Assembly: GCF_902459505.1 (NCBI RefSeq)
Contig: NC_047096.1
Coordinates: forward strand, 16,148,501-16,212,500
Direction: 5' to 3'
Source of the DNA: Geotrypetes seraphini
Taxonomy: Eukaryota; Chordata; Amphibia; Gymnophiona; Dermophiidae
DNA length: 64,000 bases
Shown here: positions 26,101 to 32,734 of the stretch, piece by piece
Position numbering within the stretch: position 1 is the first letter of the stretch
Layout: each line of letters begins with the position of its first letter
Notes under the pieces: model-generated
Told to the model about the DNA's origin: nothing
Seen by the model: only the letters and a program-made list of their open reading frames with translations
The model's database searches: none
Program-made: the position numbers and the translations under genes

Positions 26101-29100
26101 GGTACCTTGGTTTACGAGCATAATTCGTTCCAGAAGCATGCTCGTAAACCAAAATACTCGTATATCAAAGCGAGTTTCCCCATAGGAAATAATGGAAACT
26201 CGCTTTGATACGTCCCCCCCCCCCCCCGAGGCCAGCGGCGCTGCTTTATTCCCCCCCCCCCGAGAACCGGCATTTCTTCCCACAAAGGCCCCCCACCCCA
26301 CGATCCGGCACACTCCCCCCGCCGCAACCTGAAATCCCCCAGACCCACCCAAACCCGCTTCTTACTTTCAGCTCGGCTTCTGCACCGGCATGTCCTGTGC
26401 GTTGGTGCCGGTGCCTGAAGACCGGCCTTCTCCTCTGTGCTGGGCCTTGAGCATCTGCGCATGCTCAAGGCCTGCGAGTTCACGAGATCTCGGAGAGAAC
26501 GTGAACTCGCAGGCCTTGAGCATGCGCAGATGCTCAAGGCCCAGCACAGAAGAGGAGGCCAATCTTCGGGCACCGGCACCAATGTACAGGACATGCCGAT
26601 GCCGGTGCAGAGCTGAAAGTAAGAAGCGGGTTCGGGTGGGTCTGGGGGACTTCAGGTTGCAGTGGGGGGGGGGGGGGGGGGTGCTTGTAAATCGAGCCAC
26701 GCTCGGTTTCCGAGGTGCTAATTTTGCAAATGTTTTGCTCGTCTTGTAAAACACTCGCAAACTGGTGCACTCGTAAACCGAGGTACCACTGTAATTTAAT
26801 CTATTCCAATTTTTCCAATTAAATGTAATCTGCTGAATGGCAACTACTATACTGTAGTTCTTAATGTTGAAGAAAATACTTTAACACACACCTATCACTT
26901 ATTCAAGCACTGTCTTCATCCTCATCATCCTGTATAGGTTCCACACGAAGTGCAGGAGAAAAAGAAGAGGATAAGCAAGCACCAGGTGCCTCCTCAGGCA
27001 ATGGAAGTGGATTATCAGTGTTTTCATCCTCATCATCCTGTAAACAATCCATATGTGGTGCAGGAGGAGGAGGAGACAAAGGGGGTGCCACCCCATGGGT
27101 GGCTGATGTGGAAGCGGTGGATGGAGGCAGGGACTCTCGGTATCTTCTAGAAATACACAGTGATTTCAGTATGGCTCTTCTACTTAATTTTTTTTTCTTT
27201 ATATATATATTCATGTATGTAGACATTGCTGCTTCTGCTAACTCCTTCACCTTCAAGGAACTTTCCATGGATGGGTCAATGTCATAAAAATAGTCCATGA
27301 CAGCAATGAACTTATGCAGACCCTCTGCAATATTGTCCAATATAAACTTGTCTTCTGGCACCACTTCTCCATCCTCATCTGGTATTTCTTCTCCTTCGAG
27401 AAGTGTCAGGTCAATTAGGTCATCTTCTTTTTTTGTCAGCTCTGGTATCTATTAAATCTTGAATATCCCCCAGATCCATAACTTGAAAGACTTCCGCACC
27501 CATCTTCTTTTCCAAGTCCACAATGTATTTCATAATTTCTTTGACTGGCTCTGTGGTAATGACAGTAAACTCATTTACACATTCAGGCCAAAGATTCTTT
27601 CAGCACAAATTCAGTCTCAGGCTTCACTGCTTTTTATTGCTGTTTCAATAACATTGGTGATAGTGAAGTCTTTCCACATTTTCATGATGTTCTCCACATT
27701 GGGGGTCTTCTTCCACTGCATGGACAATCTCCTCCATTGAATACCGTGTATAATGTGCCTTGAATGTCCTTATTATCCCCTGGTCAAAAGGCTGGATGAG
27801 AGATGTTGTGTTGAACACATGTGCTTCTGAGTGTCTGGAGGCATTGTACAATACCAGCAGCACCTTGAATTCCTTTCCCTTAATGGCAAGGTATTTTCTT
27901 ACTTCAAGTATAATGCACAGTGAAAACACATGTAACAAGATGCACTTTTAACAGCGCTGTCACTGTATATGCATCCCTGGACCAGTCGCTGATTTTTTGT
28001 CGCCTAAAGCCGACATCACTCTTGAAGAATTGCTCAGCGATTTTTAAGAATCTTTCAGAGTGCTCATTTCAGTGTTGAAGAGCCCATTTGCATGGCAGTG
28101 TTGGAGACTGCTAGAAACTCGGTAAAGACCGAGATAAGCCATTTTGATAATCCGCTGCTAAAATGCATGCAGGCTAAACCGTTGGAAAGCAGTTTAGCAA
28201 CGGCAGTAAAGTTTTGAGAATCTGGCCCTTAATTTTTTAAGGGTCAGCAAGCCAACTAAATGTAGCAGCCATGAGAAAACACAGCAACATGAAAGAAAGA
28301 ACTATTATAATTTTTTTATGGGACATTTCTCTATATTCATAAAGCAACTGGGGTGATGTGCTTGCAGTGTTTAAATAAAGAATTACAAAAAAAAGAGAGA
28401 TAGATTAAAAAGCTTTAAAGTGTGAAGTTTTTATATTAACAAAACAAACATGAATAAAACAGTCCATGCTGGTGCAGATATTTTCCACCTGACTAATTGT
28501 AGCAGTGGCTCCACTGTTTAGGCTACAGTATTTGGGTGTCCCAGGAGAGAACTGGGGAAAATTCTGGAGTATTCCTTTAAAAAAAGTTAAGATTTAGATA
28601 TTTAGATAAAAAGTAGGTATTTCCCTACCCCAGAGTGTTTACAATCCAAGCCCAAGTTCAAATCCCACTGATACTCTTTGTAAACCCTGGTTTATAAACT
28701 CTTTGTAAAACCTGGTTCTCAGCCTGCTTCTCTAACAACTGCTACTTGATTTATCACTTTCCATTATTATTGGGCTACTTAAAATGTGCCATTCAATCAG
28801 ACCTGCAATGGTCTCTATCCATACAAGAGCACACCACTATCCCTCATTCTTCCTTCCTTTTACCTCCCAGAGGCAATTATCAAGAGAGATGAAGTTAGAT
28901 AACTATTGCTCCCAAAATCGTCACTCCCACCCTTCCATGCTTGTTAGCAGACATTACTATTATGCAGTTGCTTCTTACCTAAGGCCCTCCACCTGCAGAG
29001 AGCTCTCTCTCCCGCTCTCTGTTGCTTCCTTCAGAGCATCTATCTCCTCCTCAGCCTCCTCCAGCTGTGACCGCATAACTTCAAACAACCTTAGGGTCTC

Positions 29101-30391
29101 ATTGACACCGACATCCAGCAAGGAGAGTCGGTCAAGCACTTCTTTCATGCCATCTGAAATCTCTTTATTAAACACCTCCAGTTTCTCCTGGAGTTTCTGT
29201 ACCCTGTGCCCTGTCTGTTCTAAGTTATTGAAAGCCTTGGTGAGTGAGGCAGCGATTGAAGACATGTTTTCCTTCAGCATGCAGTTGGTCTGAAGCATAT
29301 CATCCAGGGTATGCCCCATCTTCTCCAGGTGAATTGAGTCCAAAAGCTCAATCTTCTTCCTCAGCTGATCCAGGTCCATCCTGGAAGGGAACTCCTTCCT
29401 AATGTCACCAAGAATATGCTTCACCTCCGACTGAAAGGAAGATATGTTAGCAATGGGGTCATAGGATAGGATCTGTCTGGTAGCTCTGGTGGTTTCCTCT
29501 AGCTTCGCCTCATACGTTCCCTGGGCTGCCTCCAAATCAGCGACTCTCTGCCCCAGCTCCACTGCAGTCACCACCTAGAAAAGGTAAAGAAACAAAAGCT
29601 CAAAGAAAGGCAATTATTACCAGGGTTAGCTCAAAGGACTGTGGCACCTCGAGTCAACTTTTGTACTGGTGCCCCCTCCATGTTAAGTCTCACCACCCCC
29701 ATGCTGGTGACAAAGGGCACCATGAATCCTGCATCTCTCCCTGCCTGCAAAGGGGAGAGATGTCAAATAGGAATTCGGGAAGACTTTTATCATCAATGCC
29801 CTGGGCCAGGGCCTCACCCGGTCCGTAGGTTGAGCCAGCCTTGAACACTGCAGTCACTTTCCCCTTTATTTTAGACACAGTATGGGACAGGTGAATTATG
29901 TATCCAGGCAGAAACTATCCCAAGCACAACTCACTTCTTCCACCCCCTTTTTTCCATCCTACCCACCAGCCTCTTCTATCCTCCTCTCCTCACCAAGCCC
30001 ACCAGTCCCTTCTACGCCTATAGCATGAGTGTCCCCTCCCCCAATTTTCCCTTCATCCCCTCCCCCACCACATCCCGTCCGTCTCTCCTTACTTTTAAGG
30101 CCCTACCTTCTCCTTCAGCCCCTCAAGTCCCTGGAGGCGACTCCGCAGCACCTGCACCGTGTCCCCGAGCTCCCGCACCGTGTCCCCCTGCCGAAAGAGC
30201 AGCCAGCCCTGCGCCCCAAGCCCGGCGGCCAGCAGCACGAGCAGGAGCCAGACCATCCCTCCAGGGCCCGGCCGGGCCGGTGCCGAAGCGTACTCCTCCT
30301 CCGTCTCGTCCTCAACCCCCCGCGGAGATTGCGCTGTTGCCGCCGCCGCCGCCATCTCCTCCTTCCACGGCTTCCGCTGCCTCACCGCCAT
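7913..30391 (-). CDS. Type II membrane protein with coiled-coil stalk and C-terminal H-type lectin domain (5 coding exons)
   Basis: Five minus-strand exons (30391-30107, 29574-28979, 24980-24827, 18691-18583, 8172-7913) have GT/AG borders and phases 0, 2, 0, 1 that match at every junction. They total 1404 nt, giving 467 aa plus stop. Residues 1-45 are a charged, Ala/Pro-rich cytosolic tail. Residues 46-66 are a membrane span (MVWLLLVLLAAGLGAQG...) with no cleavable signal peptide. Residues ~70-380 are heptad-rich coiled coil with sequons at N138, N198 and N253. Residues ~383-467 fit the H-type lectin fold: opening FSGEVETYC, a W-P then V-x-FPY strand, EPVITLGVSGL, a T-x-SGFKV turn, and closing V-x-VTWMVC. 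H-type lectins (snail agglutinins, discoidins) form trimers and bind sugars such as GalNAc, so a surface or lumenal trimeric lectin is the inference. By eye the Trp-His pair that contacts GalNAc in Helix agglutinin is not kept, so the ligand may differ. I do not know a named vertebrate orthologue. The assembly is strong; the function is inferred. Confidence 0.85.
8560..8716. mobile_element. Short MITE related to 7628-7815
   Basis: The ends CCTCCTTTTACTAAGC and GCTTAGTAAAAAGGGG are inverted. The interior shares GACGC... CATAGGAATTCTAT with 34563-34724. It lies in the last intron of the lectin gene. Confidence 0.65.
9311..10977 (+). mobile_element. Full-length ORF1-only L1-like element (half-L1) with target-site duplication
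   Basis: It is flanked by AAGTGATACTTGT at 9298-9310 and 10978-10990 and ends in an A tract. It begins with GGCGGACGATCCAAGATGGC, the style of start seen at L1 5' ends, then holds ORF1-like coding sequence (from about 9434) and passes straight to a 3' UTR shared with 2571-3561. There is no reverse transcriptase anywhere in its 1.67 kb. The coding region is interrupted, with about three breaks (around 9632, 9896 and 10050-10200), so this copy is not an intact ORF1. Confidence 0.85.
9434..10756 (+). pseudogene. L1 ORF1-like coding region of the full-length half-L1
   Basis: The first ~65 codons (MPKRRERSIAGASRHSGTPV) are a basic head not preserved in the truncated copy. Then come an acidic linker, a coiled coil (TSQINQVEERLKEHDKEIS) and the C-terminal RNA-binding block (FPDLARDTQRRRKEF, GATFFLRYPCKC). 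The reading frame changes several times and contains stops, so it is a decayed copy of the same protein as at 2683-3309. Confidence 0.6.
11105..11440 (-). mobile_element. CR1-type LINE 3' fragment, target of the DIRS insertion
   Basis: The minus-strand translation (RLKLRGDRPKTNVRKICFTQRVVDAWNALPEEV) is the CR1 ORF2 C terminus. The 3' end has CTTATGTTCTTAC at about 11105-11120. It is cut off at the left DIRS border and no matching LINE sequence follows the right border. Confidence 0.7.
11830..14673 (-). CDS. DIRS tyrosine recombinase (C-terminal part of a long frame)
   Basis: The last ~330 residues (about 12830-11830) are a tyrosine recombinase: SAIAAFHQ, TSARRVSELQAL (first catalytic Arg), VTGHKVRAMAAS (His-x-x-Arg) and the region SVHTFTSHYCLDTL near the catalytic Tyr. 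The Ser-rich first ~600 residues overlay the reverse transcriptase in another frame and are probably not functional protein. Overlap of these two genes is normal in DIRS. Confidence 0.8.
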   Translation of the reverse strand: MGPYDHPRGILSAPASGASRSPSKRVSFQFLATPSSSSGGSSSSSPSSSGGNSSSRTQPGVLFQIFPGSKEDGGFATHSGSTSSQQISSQRKILHAFSPDPVLSHGSRGLDVLTGSQRGLYSHSYSSKFSQISQVQGGEPSPSIQGSSIWPSNLSSGFHQVSGCGGRGPSSPGIASFSLPRRLAYKSPFSFRGYASDPSDYFFSSKSGVSYQLPKISVSSNSIDSIYWGGVGFRPHESFPSSQPTEYSLKPLSSCIFPLNYQSASNDGPSRSHGIYSTCDSFSKTTSSHPSVDSGIPMATSSRSTFSPYNGDAFFKEVSPLVDALFKSFQRFAVSPSSSSESSHNRFVRVRMGSPRRWSPYARIMDGHRSSMSYQSVGTQSDISGSQSFPSHPSRPSSPCSDGQSSSNVLCQQTGGNGFPSSVSGSSEVVALGDFTQHLSSSRLYSGYSELPCRQIKSSAPTSRMDDQLPHTSSSIQPMGDSSGGSFCVTQQLQTSSVLFPHLLPSSSRGGCFSTRLEESVPLRLSSFSSDSQNSCQVEVGSCHNDSHSSSVAPTTLVLSPSATQHQGTSSSASFSFSAHSESGILTSSKPAVSSFDSMVPFHLMDSAEFSQSVQDVFLASRKPSTRQCYNQKWTRFSSWCSTHNLQPTSSSLASVLDYLLHLSQSGLQSTSIRVHLSAIAAFHQPLEGKSLSAHPLVSRFMKGLFNLHPPIKPPPVVWDLNVVLAQLMKPPFEPIDLAHFRYLTWKTVFLIALTSARRVSELQALVSDPPFTVFHHDKVVLRTHPKFLPKVVSDFHINQSIVLPVFFPKPHSHPGEAALHTLDCKRTLAFYLQRTQPHRSSPQLFISFDPNRLGHPVSKRTISNWLAACISFCYAQAGLPLQSRVTGHKVRAMAASVAFLRSTPIEEICKAATWSSVHTFTSHYCLDTLSRRDGHFGQSVLQNLFS
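12861..14774 (-). CDS. DIRS reverse transcriptase and RNase H
   Basis: A 637-aa frame. The reverse transcriptase part has FYSRYFLVPKKTGDLRPILD, the L-x-F-G-L-A block and the catalytic YLDD (FPYLDDWLI). The RNase H part follows with TTDSSEYAWG and VRTDNQVAMYYVNKQGG. This is the order typical of DIRS polymerases. Confidence 0.88.
   Translation of the reverse strand: MMSIPTSLHPNSSLPIGGRLSLFSSVWETITSDLWVLTIIREGYSLRLLQVPPDHPPRECLSSSSQLPLLLREARALLHLRAVEEIPPPERNQGFYSRYFLVPKKTGDLRPILDLRALNKFLVKEKFCMLSLPILYSLMDQGDWMCSLDLKEAYTHIPIHPNFRKYLRFKVGNLHLQYKVLPFGLATSPRVFTKCLVVVAAALRAQGLQVFPYLDDWLIKAPSLSGVTQATLQTISFLQSLGFHINFPKSQLVPTRSIQFIGAVLDSVRMRAFLPLNRQNTLLNLCHHVSSLSTIRARQMMVLLGHMASTVHVTPLARLHLRIPQWTLASQWQQALDPPSRHITVTPSLKKSLRWWMLSSNLSRGLLFHHLPHQKVLTTDSSEYAWGAHVDGLRTQGLWTVTDRRCHINLLELRAIFLALKAFLHILHDQVVLVRTDNQVAMYYVNKQGGTGSHPLCQEALKLWHWAISHNIFLRAVYIQGIQNCLADKLSRLLQPHEWTINSPTLRQVFNRWGTPRVDLFASPNNFKLPLFCSRIFSPLRLEADAFLLDWRNQFLYAFPPFPLILKTLVKLKSDHATMILIAPRWPRQHWFSLLLQLSIKEPLLLPVFPSLLTQSQGSLLHPNLQSLHLTAWFLST
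14782..16926 (-). CDS. DIRS gag-like protein
   Basis: A 714-aa frame with an N-terminal Cys-rich knuckle region (CYQCGRTI... CMICLGSTHRPEDC... C), a long Ser/Arg/Pro-rich middle and a conserved C-terminal part. Position and composition match the first ORF of DIRS elements. Part of the whole-looking element at 11441-17319. Confidence 0.8.
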   Translation of the reverse strand: MRPRPLFSVLDTDFVLSMSRPVTGFKRCYQCGRTISITDPHSRCMICLGSTHRPEDCIRCLTLQPRAFKRRCDRFLELFPRMEPEKAVASVEASVKSSTPGPTSSTKTSTSPPRQASASKTSGSSASKASTMSSKPGLGGKSPASFSGTISKKPTESTSIQPGAPGLTPSSRPSKRASKSREYSRSRSPSLERTRPPVTPSPLVSVPMFEDMLKSILTTQISSIVAQLVPVSTLSAQLQPEHKSAPSRRSPRRRSRSRVSSSDSSSEHGAKQALPRSKHRSRSSKLTSTKSSKHSDITSKAHTTIASSISSRHSRSRTPPSRHLSREKSPLTKPRTPRTSPTRSLKRKHSATPPLTGSGTSSITLHLESEPLSQYSREASPSFSVTHRSRSLSPEEASTSKSASFAKFVFDMGQALNIDLHSDSKYTPEYLADMELSHPPKETLRLPMTPVLKQTFLRNMETPYSVTAIPSKLESRYRTVPCKGFEKSQLSHQSLVVESSLKKAHPSKVSATVPPGREGRTMDKFGRRLYQNSMMTNRILNYNYVFTSYFNHFLKQLSSFCPDWPKERLSEYKNIIQSLSQLRLFMLQASYDAFELSSRVSAFAVAMRRLAWLRIVDMDPNLQDRLANLPCQGSELFDDSIEAATKRLSEHERSFASLIRPKPKPSVTRAYRPPARRYPMKSTPAFSRPPPRRPQQQRPQKPQTPAPTKTAPSF
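17540..18252 (+). mobile_element. CR1-type LINE 3' fragment
   Basis: The translation gives MLGMIKKGITNRSEEVIMPLY, then FKIMKGIDLVDKDRLF and NALPESVIGENTLQGFK, the C-terminal end of CR1 ORF2, with at least one frame change near 17820. The 3' end reads CCCAGCAGTGGCAATTCTTATG. It is near-identical in type to 44755-45482. Confidence 0.78.
18290..18402. mobile_element. hAT-type MITE right-end fragment
   Basis: It ends with GAAGTTGAGAAACACTACACTAG, the inward part of a hAT-like terminal repeat. The left end is missing. It lies just downstream of the CR1 fragment. Confidence 0.35.
18583..18691 (-). CDS. Lectin gene exon 4: distal coiled coil
   Basis: This 109-nt exon codes for residues 346-381 (including VVEQELLRLKQGLDEMG) and leaves one base for the next codon. 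The acceptor is TTTCCCAG and the donor is GTGAGT. The phase-1 end is completed by exon 5 to give Cys382. Confidence 0.83.
18692..19879. other. Intron sequence, nothing recognised
   Basis: Right part of lectin intron 3 next to exon 4. AT-rich, with no repeat end or coding signal recognised apart from the splice acceptor region of exon 4. Confidence 0.35.
20393..21315. mobile_element. hAT-like element with nested palindromes, inserted in the DIRS fossil
   Basis: The right end TTTGAGACCGCTGATCTAG and the left flank CATCTAGAG suggest a hAT-type insertion. Internal arms pair: 20420 (CTATTCTGAGGCCCTCGG) with 21000; 20497-20545 with 20600-20650; and a perfect ~37-bp arm pair at about 21074-21165 around GAAAGATTTATAAACT. 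A relative lies at 42692-43503. It carries an L2/SINE-type tail at about 20700-20878. Confidence 0.55.
20700..20878 (+). mobile_element. L2-type or SINE 3' tail
   Basis: TTAGATTGTGAGCCTTCGGGACAG followed by AAACCGCTTAGAACC and GCGGTATATAAGAAATAAA, then ATTACATTACATTACATT. The same tail is seen in the SINE at 52757-52988 and the LINE at 46010-46505. Confidence 0.6.
22565..22668. mobile_element. hAT MITE fragment of the ATGCATATTCATTAGGG family
   Basis: GGAGGTGACAGGCATGCAAA, then ATTAGGGCTATCCTGAAAAC and GGGAACCACTGCTG. This is the right part of the family seen whole at 54650-54844. The left half is missing. Confidence 0.6.
24827..24980 (-). CDS. Lectin gene exon 3: coiled-coil stalk
   Basis: This 154-nt exon begins by completing Arg294 and codes for ELIQQVQLEKSAVAQ and onward through residue 345. 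The acceptor is TTTTCCAG and the donor is GTAAAG, phase 0. It is continuous coiled coil with no stop in frame. Confidence 0.85.
25701..26859 (-). mobile_element. L1-like 3' end inserted in the Tigger element
   Basis: It starts (minus-strand 3' end) with a T run and TTCTTTATTCATTTTACA. It is flanked by near-identical TACTGTAATTCTT (25688-25700) and TACTGTAGTTCTT (26860-26872), read as a target-site duplication. It is itself split by the MITE at 26097-26791. Confidence 0.55.
26097..26791. mobile_element. Tc1/pogo-type foldback MITE, copy 1
   Basis: It has TA on both sides. The ends are CAGTGGTACCTTGGTTTACG and the inverse CGTAAACCGAGGTACCACTG. The interior is a long hairpin with arms around CTTGAGCATGCGCAGATGCT. 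About 695 bp, no transposase. Copies 2 and 3 lie at 32916-33544 and 49418-50241. Confidence 0.82.
28130..28240. mobile_element. Foldback MITE end, relative of 6017-6842
   Basis: ATTTTGATAATCCGCTGCTA and AGTAAAGTTTTGAGAATCTGG match the end style of 6017-6842. Only one end region is seen. Confidence 0.4.
28241..28978. other. Intron sequence, nothing recognised
   Basis: Right part of lectin intron 2 up to exon 2. No repeat end or exon is seen apart from the donor of exon 2. Confidence 0.35.
28979..29574 (-). CDS. Lectin gene exon 2: coiled-coil stalk
   Basis: This exon codes for residues 96-293 and part of 294. The acceptor is TTTTCTAG before GTGGTGACT and the donor is GTAAGA, phase 2. The translation is rich in Leu/Glu/Lys heptads and carries the sequons NIS, NMS and NET, which fits an extracellular or lumenal stalk. 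Confidence 0.88.
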
Positions 30392-30720
30392 GCCCAGCCC
30401 ACCGGACCCGGCTCTGCTTCCTCTTGTTTTCCTTTTAGTCACGAAAAATCCTCCAAAAACCCCGAACTTCGCGCCCGTGAACTGTGACGCGGCACTCCCG
30501 CGGGCGCGCGATAAAGTCAAACGCGTCTAACGGAACCGGGCGCAATTGCGAAAAATGCGGGAAAAGAAAGCCAGCGGCGCGCGGCAGCAGAGACAAGGAG
30601 GAGGGGGCGCGCAGGTGGGAAGGCGGGGCGTGGCGGCGCAGGTCCGTTGGTTGAGGGGGTGTGGCTCGTTTAAAACCAGCGGACTGAGAACCCGGAAGAA
30701 AGCAAGCGCCTAACCAATGA
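30092..30720 (-). promoter_or_regulatory. CpG-rich promoter and first-exon region of the lectin gene
   Basis: CpG density is far above the rest of the window from about 30100 to 30660. It covers the start codon and about 270 bases upstream, with GC boxes such as GGGGCGCG and GGCGGGGCG. A CCAAT motif lies on the plus strand at about 30714. No TATA box is seen near a plausible start site, so a broad CpG-island promoter is likely. Confidence 0.55.
30107..30391 (-). CDS. Lectin gene exon 1: cytosolic tail, membrane span, start of stalk
   Basis: This exon codes for residues 1-95. The ATG at 30391 sits in a good Kozak setting (GGC before, G after). A longer reading upstream has no comparable start and runs into GC-rich promoter-like DNA. 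The donor is GTAGGG directly below 30107, phase 0. Confidence 0.85.
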
Positions 30721-30811
30721 GTGAAGGACAGAAGGGGTTAGGCGGGCAGAGGGCTAATGACCGTAGCCCACGAGAAAAGGGATAGCGAGGTTGTCTGAGG
30801 CAGTGCTGGAA

Positions 30812-30965
30812 TGCCAGGGGTAGGGATTCCTGTCCTCGAGAGCCGGAGCCAGGTCAGGTTAGCCACAATGAATATGTATGAGATGGATTTGCATGTACTG
30901 CTTCCTTGAGATGCAAATCTATCTCATGCATATTTATTGTGGATAACCGGCTTTCCATTCTCCTA
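30812..30965. mobile_element. hAT MITE (ATGCATATTTATTGTGG family)
   Basis: The two arms pair around GCAAATCTATCTCATGCATA, with ATTCCTGTCCTCGAGAGCC at the left end. It lies just upstream of the lectin promoter. Confidence 0.6.
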
Positions 30966-31036
30966 CTGCTGTATTTTGAACCTGTGTCTTAGTAAAAAGC
31001 CTACTCCACGAGACTCAACCCAGTAACATCCCTAGC

Positions 31037-31199
31037 AGGGATCTCAAAGTCCCTCCTTGAGGGCCGCAATCCAGTCGGGTTTTCAGGATTTTCCCAATGA
31101 ATCTGCATGAGATCTATGTGCATGCACTGCTTTCAATGCATATTCATTGGGGAAATCCTGAAAACCCAACTTGATTGCGGCCCTCAAGGAGGGACTTTC
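31037..31199. mobile_element. hAT-like palindromic MITE
   Basis: AAAGTCCCTCCTTGAGGGCC at the left pairs with GGCCCTCAAGGAGGGACTTT at the right, over the full ~160 bp. No further interior. Confidence 0.7.
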
Positions 31200-32090
31200 T
31201 AAAGGGGCTCATTTTCAAAGCCTGACTTGTAAACCACTTCTTCCACAACCCAGTAATTTACCCCACCTTGAACTCCTACTCTAGTAACTTACCACTCTAG
31301 TAACTTGCCCTACTGATGATCCCTGTCCATACTAATATAACCCATTTACAATCTAAATTTAATAACAGAGAGAGAGGGCTATCCTTCAATAAATATGAAG
31401 AATTTGGCTTAGCTCTGAACTGCTGTCTAACATCCCAATGGCAAAATAGCTTTTATATATTCTTTGCAATAACCTAGGTGCCAACTCATATAACACTATT
31501 TTAAAAAGTGTTATAAAAGATCTAGAGAGGAAGTAGAGAGAAGACACCAGCTTAAGGAAGCAATAAAAGGAAGAAAACATTCTGCATTGGTTCAGCCCTG
31601 CTGTGTCCTGGCCAACTCAGTGCAACAAACAAAGAATGGCCCTTTCAAAAGAAGCAAAGGGGTTGGGTGCTAAAAGTGCTTCTTTACCTTCTTGGGAAAG
31701 GTTTAGAAGAGGATTCTGGCTGTACTGGGAACCGACTGGTGTTGTAGAATTATTTTGTCTACAGGGCTATTTTTAAAAAGGAGAAGGGGTAGAATTTAGC
31801 TCAAACACCTTTCAGTAATAGCTTGAGGCAAGTTTCATTTGAAAATGGTCCCAACTCATATGTGAATAAATAGATGCATATTGTTCCACAAACCACGTCG
31901 TTTTCCCTGCATTTTTGTGGGCTCATTCCTGTAGGCACTGAAGTCAGAGGAGGCAACAATGCACATACTTTCACAGTTCCAAAGCTACACACAGGATTTC
32001 AGCTGTTTAAAGGAGGTACGAAACTCTGCAGGTACTTTTCCCTCTGACAGTTTCCAAAGGGAATGTATGTGAACACATTCCATTTCGTCA
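31200..32090. other. Intergenic, nothing recognised
   Basis: Between the lectin promoter and a SINE tail. No exon or repeat end seen. Confidence 0.35.
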
Positions 32091-32093
32091 GTA

Positions 32094-32228
32094 GTACATT
32101 AGATAGATTGTGAGCCCACCGGGACAGACAGGGAAAAATGCTGAGTACCTGAATAAATGCATGTAAACCGTTCTGAGCTCCCCTGGGAGAACGGTATAGA
32201 AAATTGAATAAATAAAATAAATAAAATC
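32094..32228 (+). mobile_element. SINE 3' part
   Basis: TTAGATAGATTGTGAGCCCA, TGAGTACCTGAATAAATGCA, then AACCGTTCTGAGCTCCCC, AACGGTATAGAAAATTG and an AATAAATAAA tail. The same 3' half as the SINE at 52757-52988. The tRNA-like head is missing. Confidence 0.6.
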
Positions 32229-32240
32229 TGTGGTGAAAAG

Positions 32241-32607
32241 CAGTGGCGTAGAAAGGGTAAGCGATGCGACGCCCAGCCCCCCACCCCTGCTGTGCCCTTC
32301 CTTCCCTTTCCAACTTCTCTAGCATGAACAGCAAGCCCACATTGGTGTCAGCTCACCCTTTGATGTCCCTTCCTAGGTGCGGGTCCCAGAAGTGATGTCA
32401 GAGTGAGTGCCGAGGCAGGCAGCGACCTCACACTGGGGAAGTAAAAAAAAAAAAAAAGGTACAGGGAAAGGCAAGGGGCACATGGCAAGAACAGGAGCAT
32501 GGGGGGGGGGGGATGGGACGGGATGGTGAGGAGGGGTGCCACGCCCTTAGCAAGTTAGCACGCCCTTAGCAAGATGGAGCGGACCAGACCCCCTTGCTAC
32601 GCCACTA
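32241..32607. mobile_element. hAT MITE, ends CAGTGGCGTAG
   Basis: Ends CAGTGGCGTAGAAAGGG and CCTTGCTACGCCACTA. The interior folds back on itself (CTTCCTAGGTGCGGGTCCC, AGAAGTGATGTCAGAG). Relatives at 44454-45647 and 57407-57823. Confidence 0.65.
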
Positions 32608-32734
32608 GGGAATAGTACAAGGCTGACTCTGTCACTAGATGGGCCAGACGTCTATCTAGGGGGCAGAATTTGGGAGCAGCAGCAGGGTACCCATGTGGCA
32701 AGAGAGCAACAATTTAAATCTGCTTTCACTGTTG

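Larger units (their letters stand above)
25337..27965 (-). mobile_element. Tigger/pogo-type DNA transposon, decayed, split by later inserts
   Basis: Minus-strand transposase pieces: 27938-27645 reads KGKEFKVLLVLYNAS and NTTSLIQPFDQGIIRTFKAHY, the DDE-domain block of Tigger; 27364-26903 reads ILDNIAEGLHKFIAVMDYF, its C terminus. The left end CAGGTTTCCCTCC follows a TA at about 25337. The catalytic Asp of the usual LLLDNAPGH block is Tyr here, and stops and frame changes separate the pieces, so it is dead. It lies in lectin intron 2. Confidence 0.7.

Noticed and set aside
26205-26760. Several Pro/Cys-rich frames in and around the MITEs
   Set aside because: They arise from C/G tracts and hairpin arms and change between copies.
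28784-29293. A 169-codon plus-strand frame over lectin exon 2
   Set aside because: It is the antisense of the coiled-coil exon; the Ser/Leu-rich composition follows from that, and it has no splice support.
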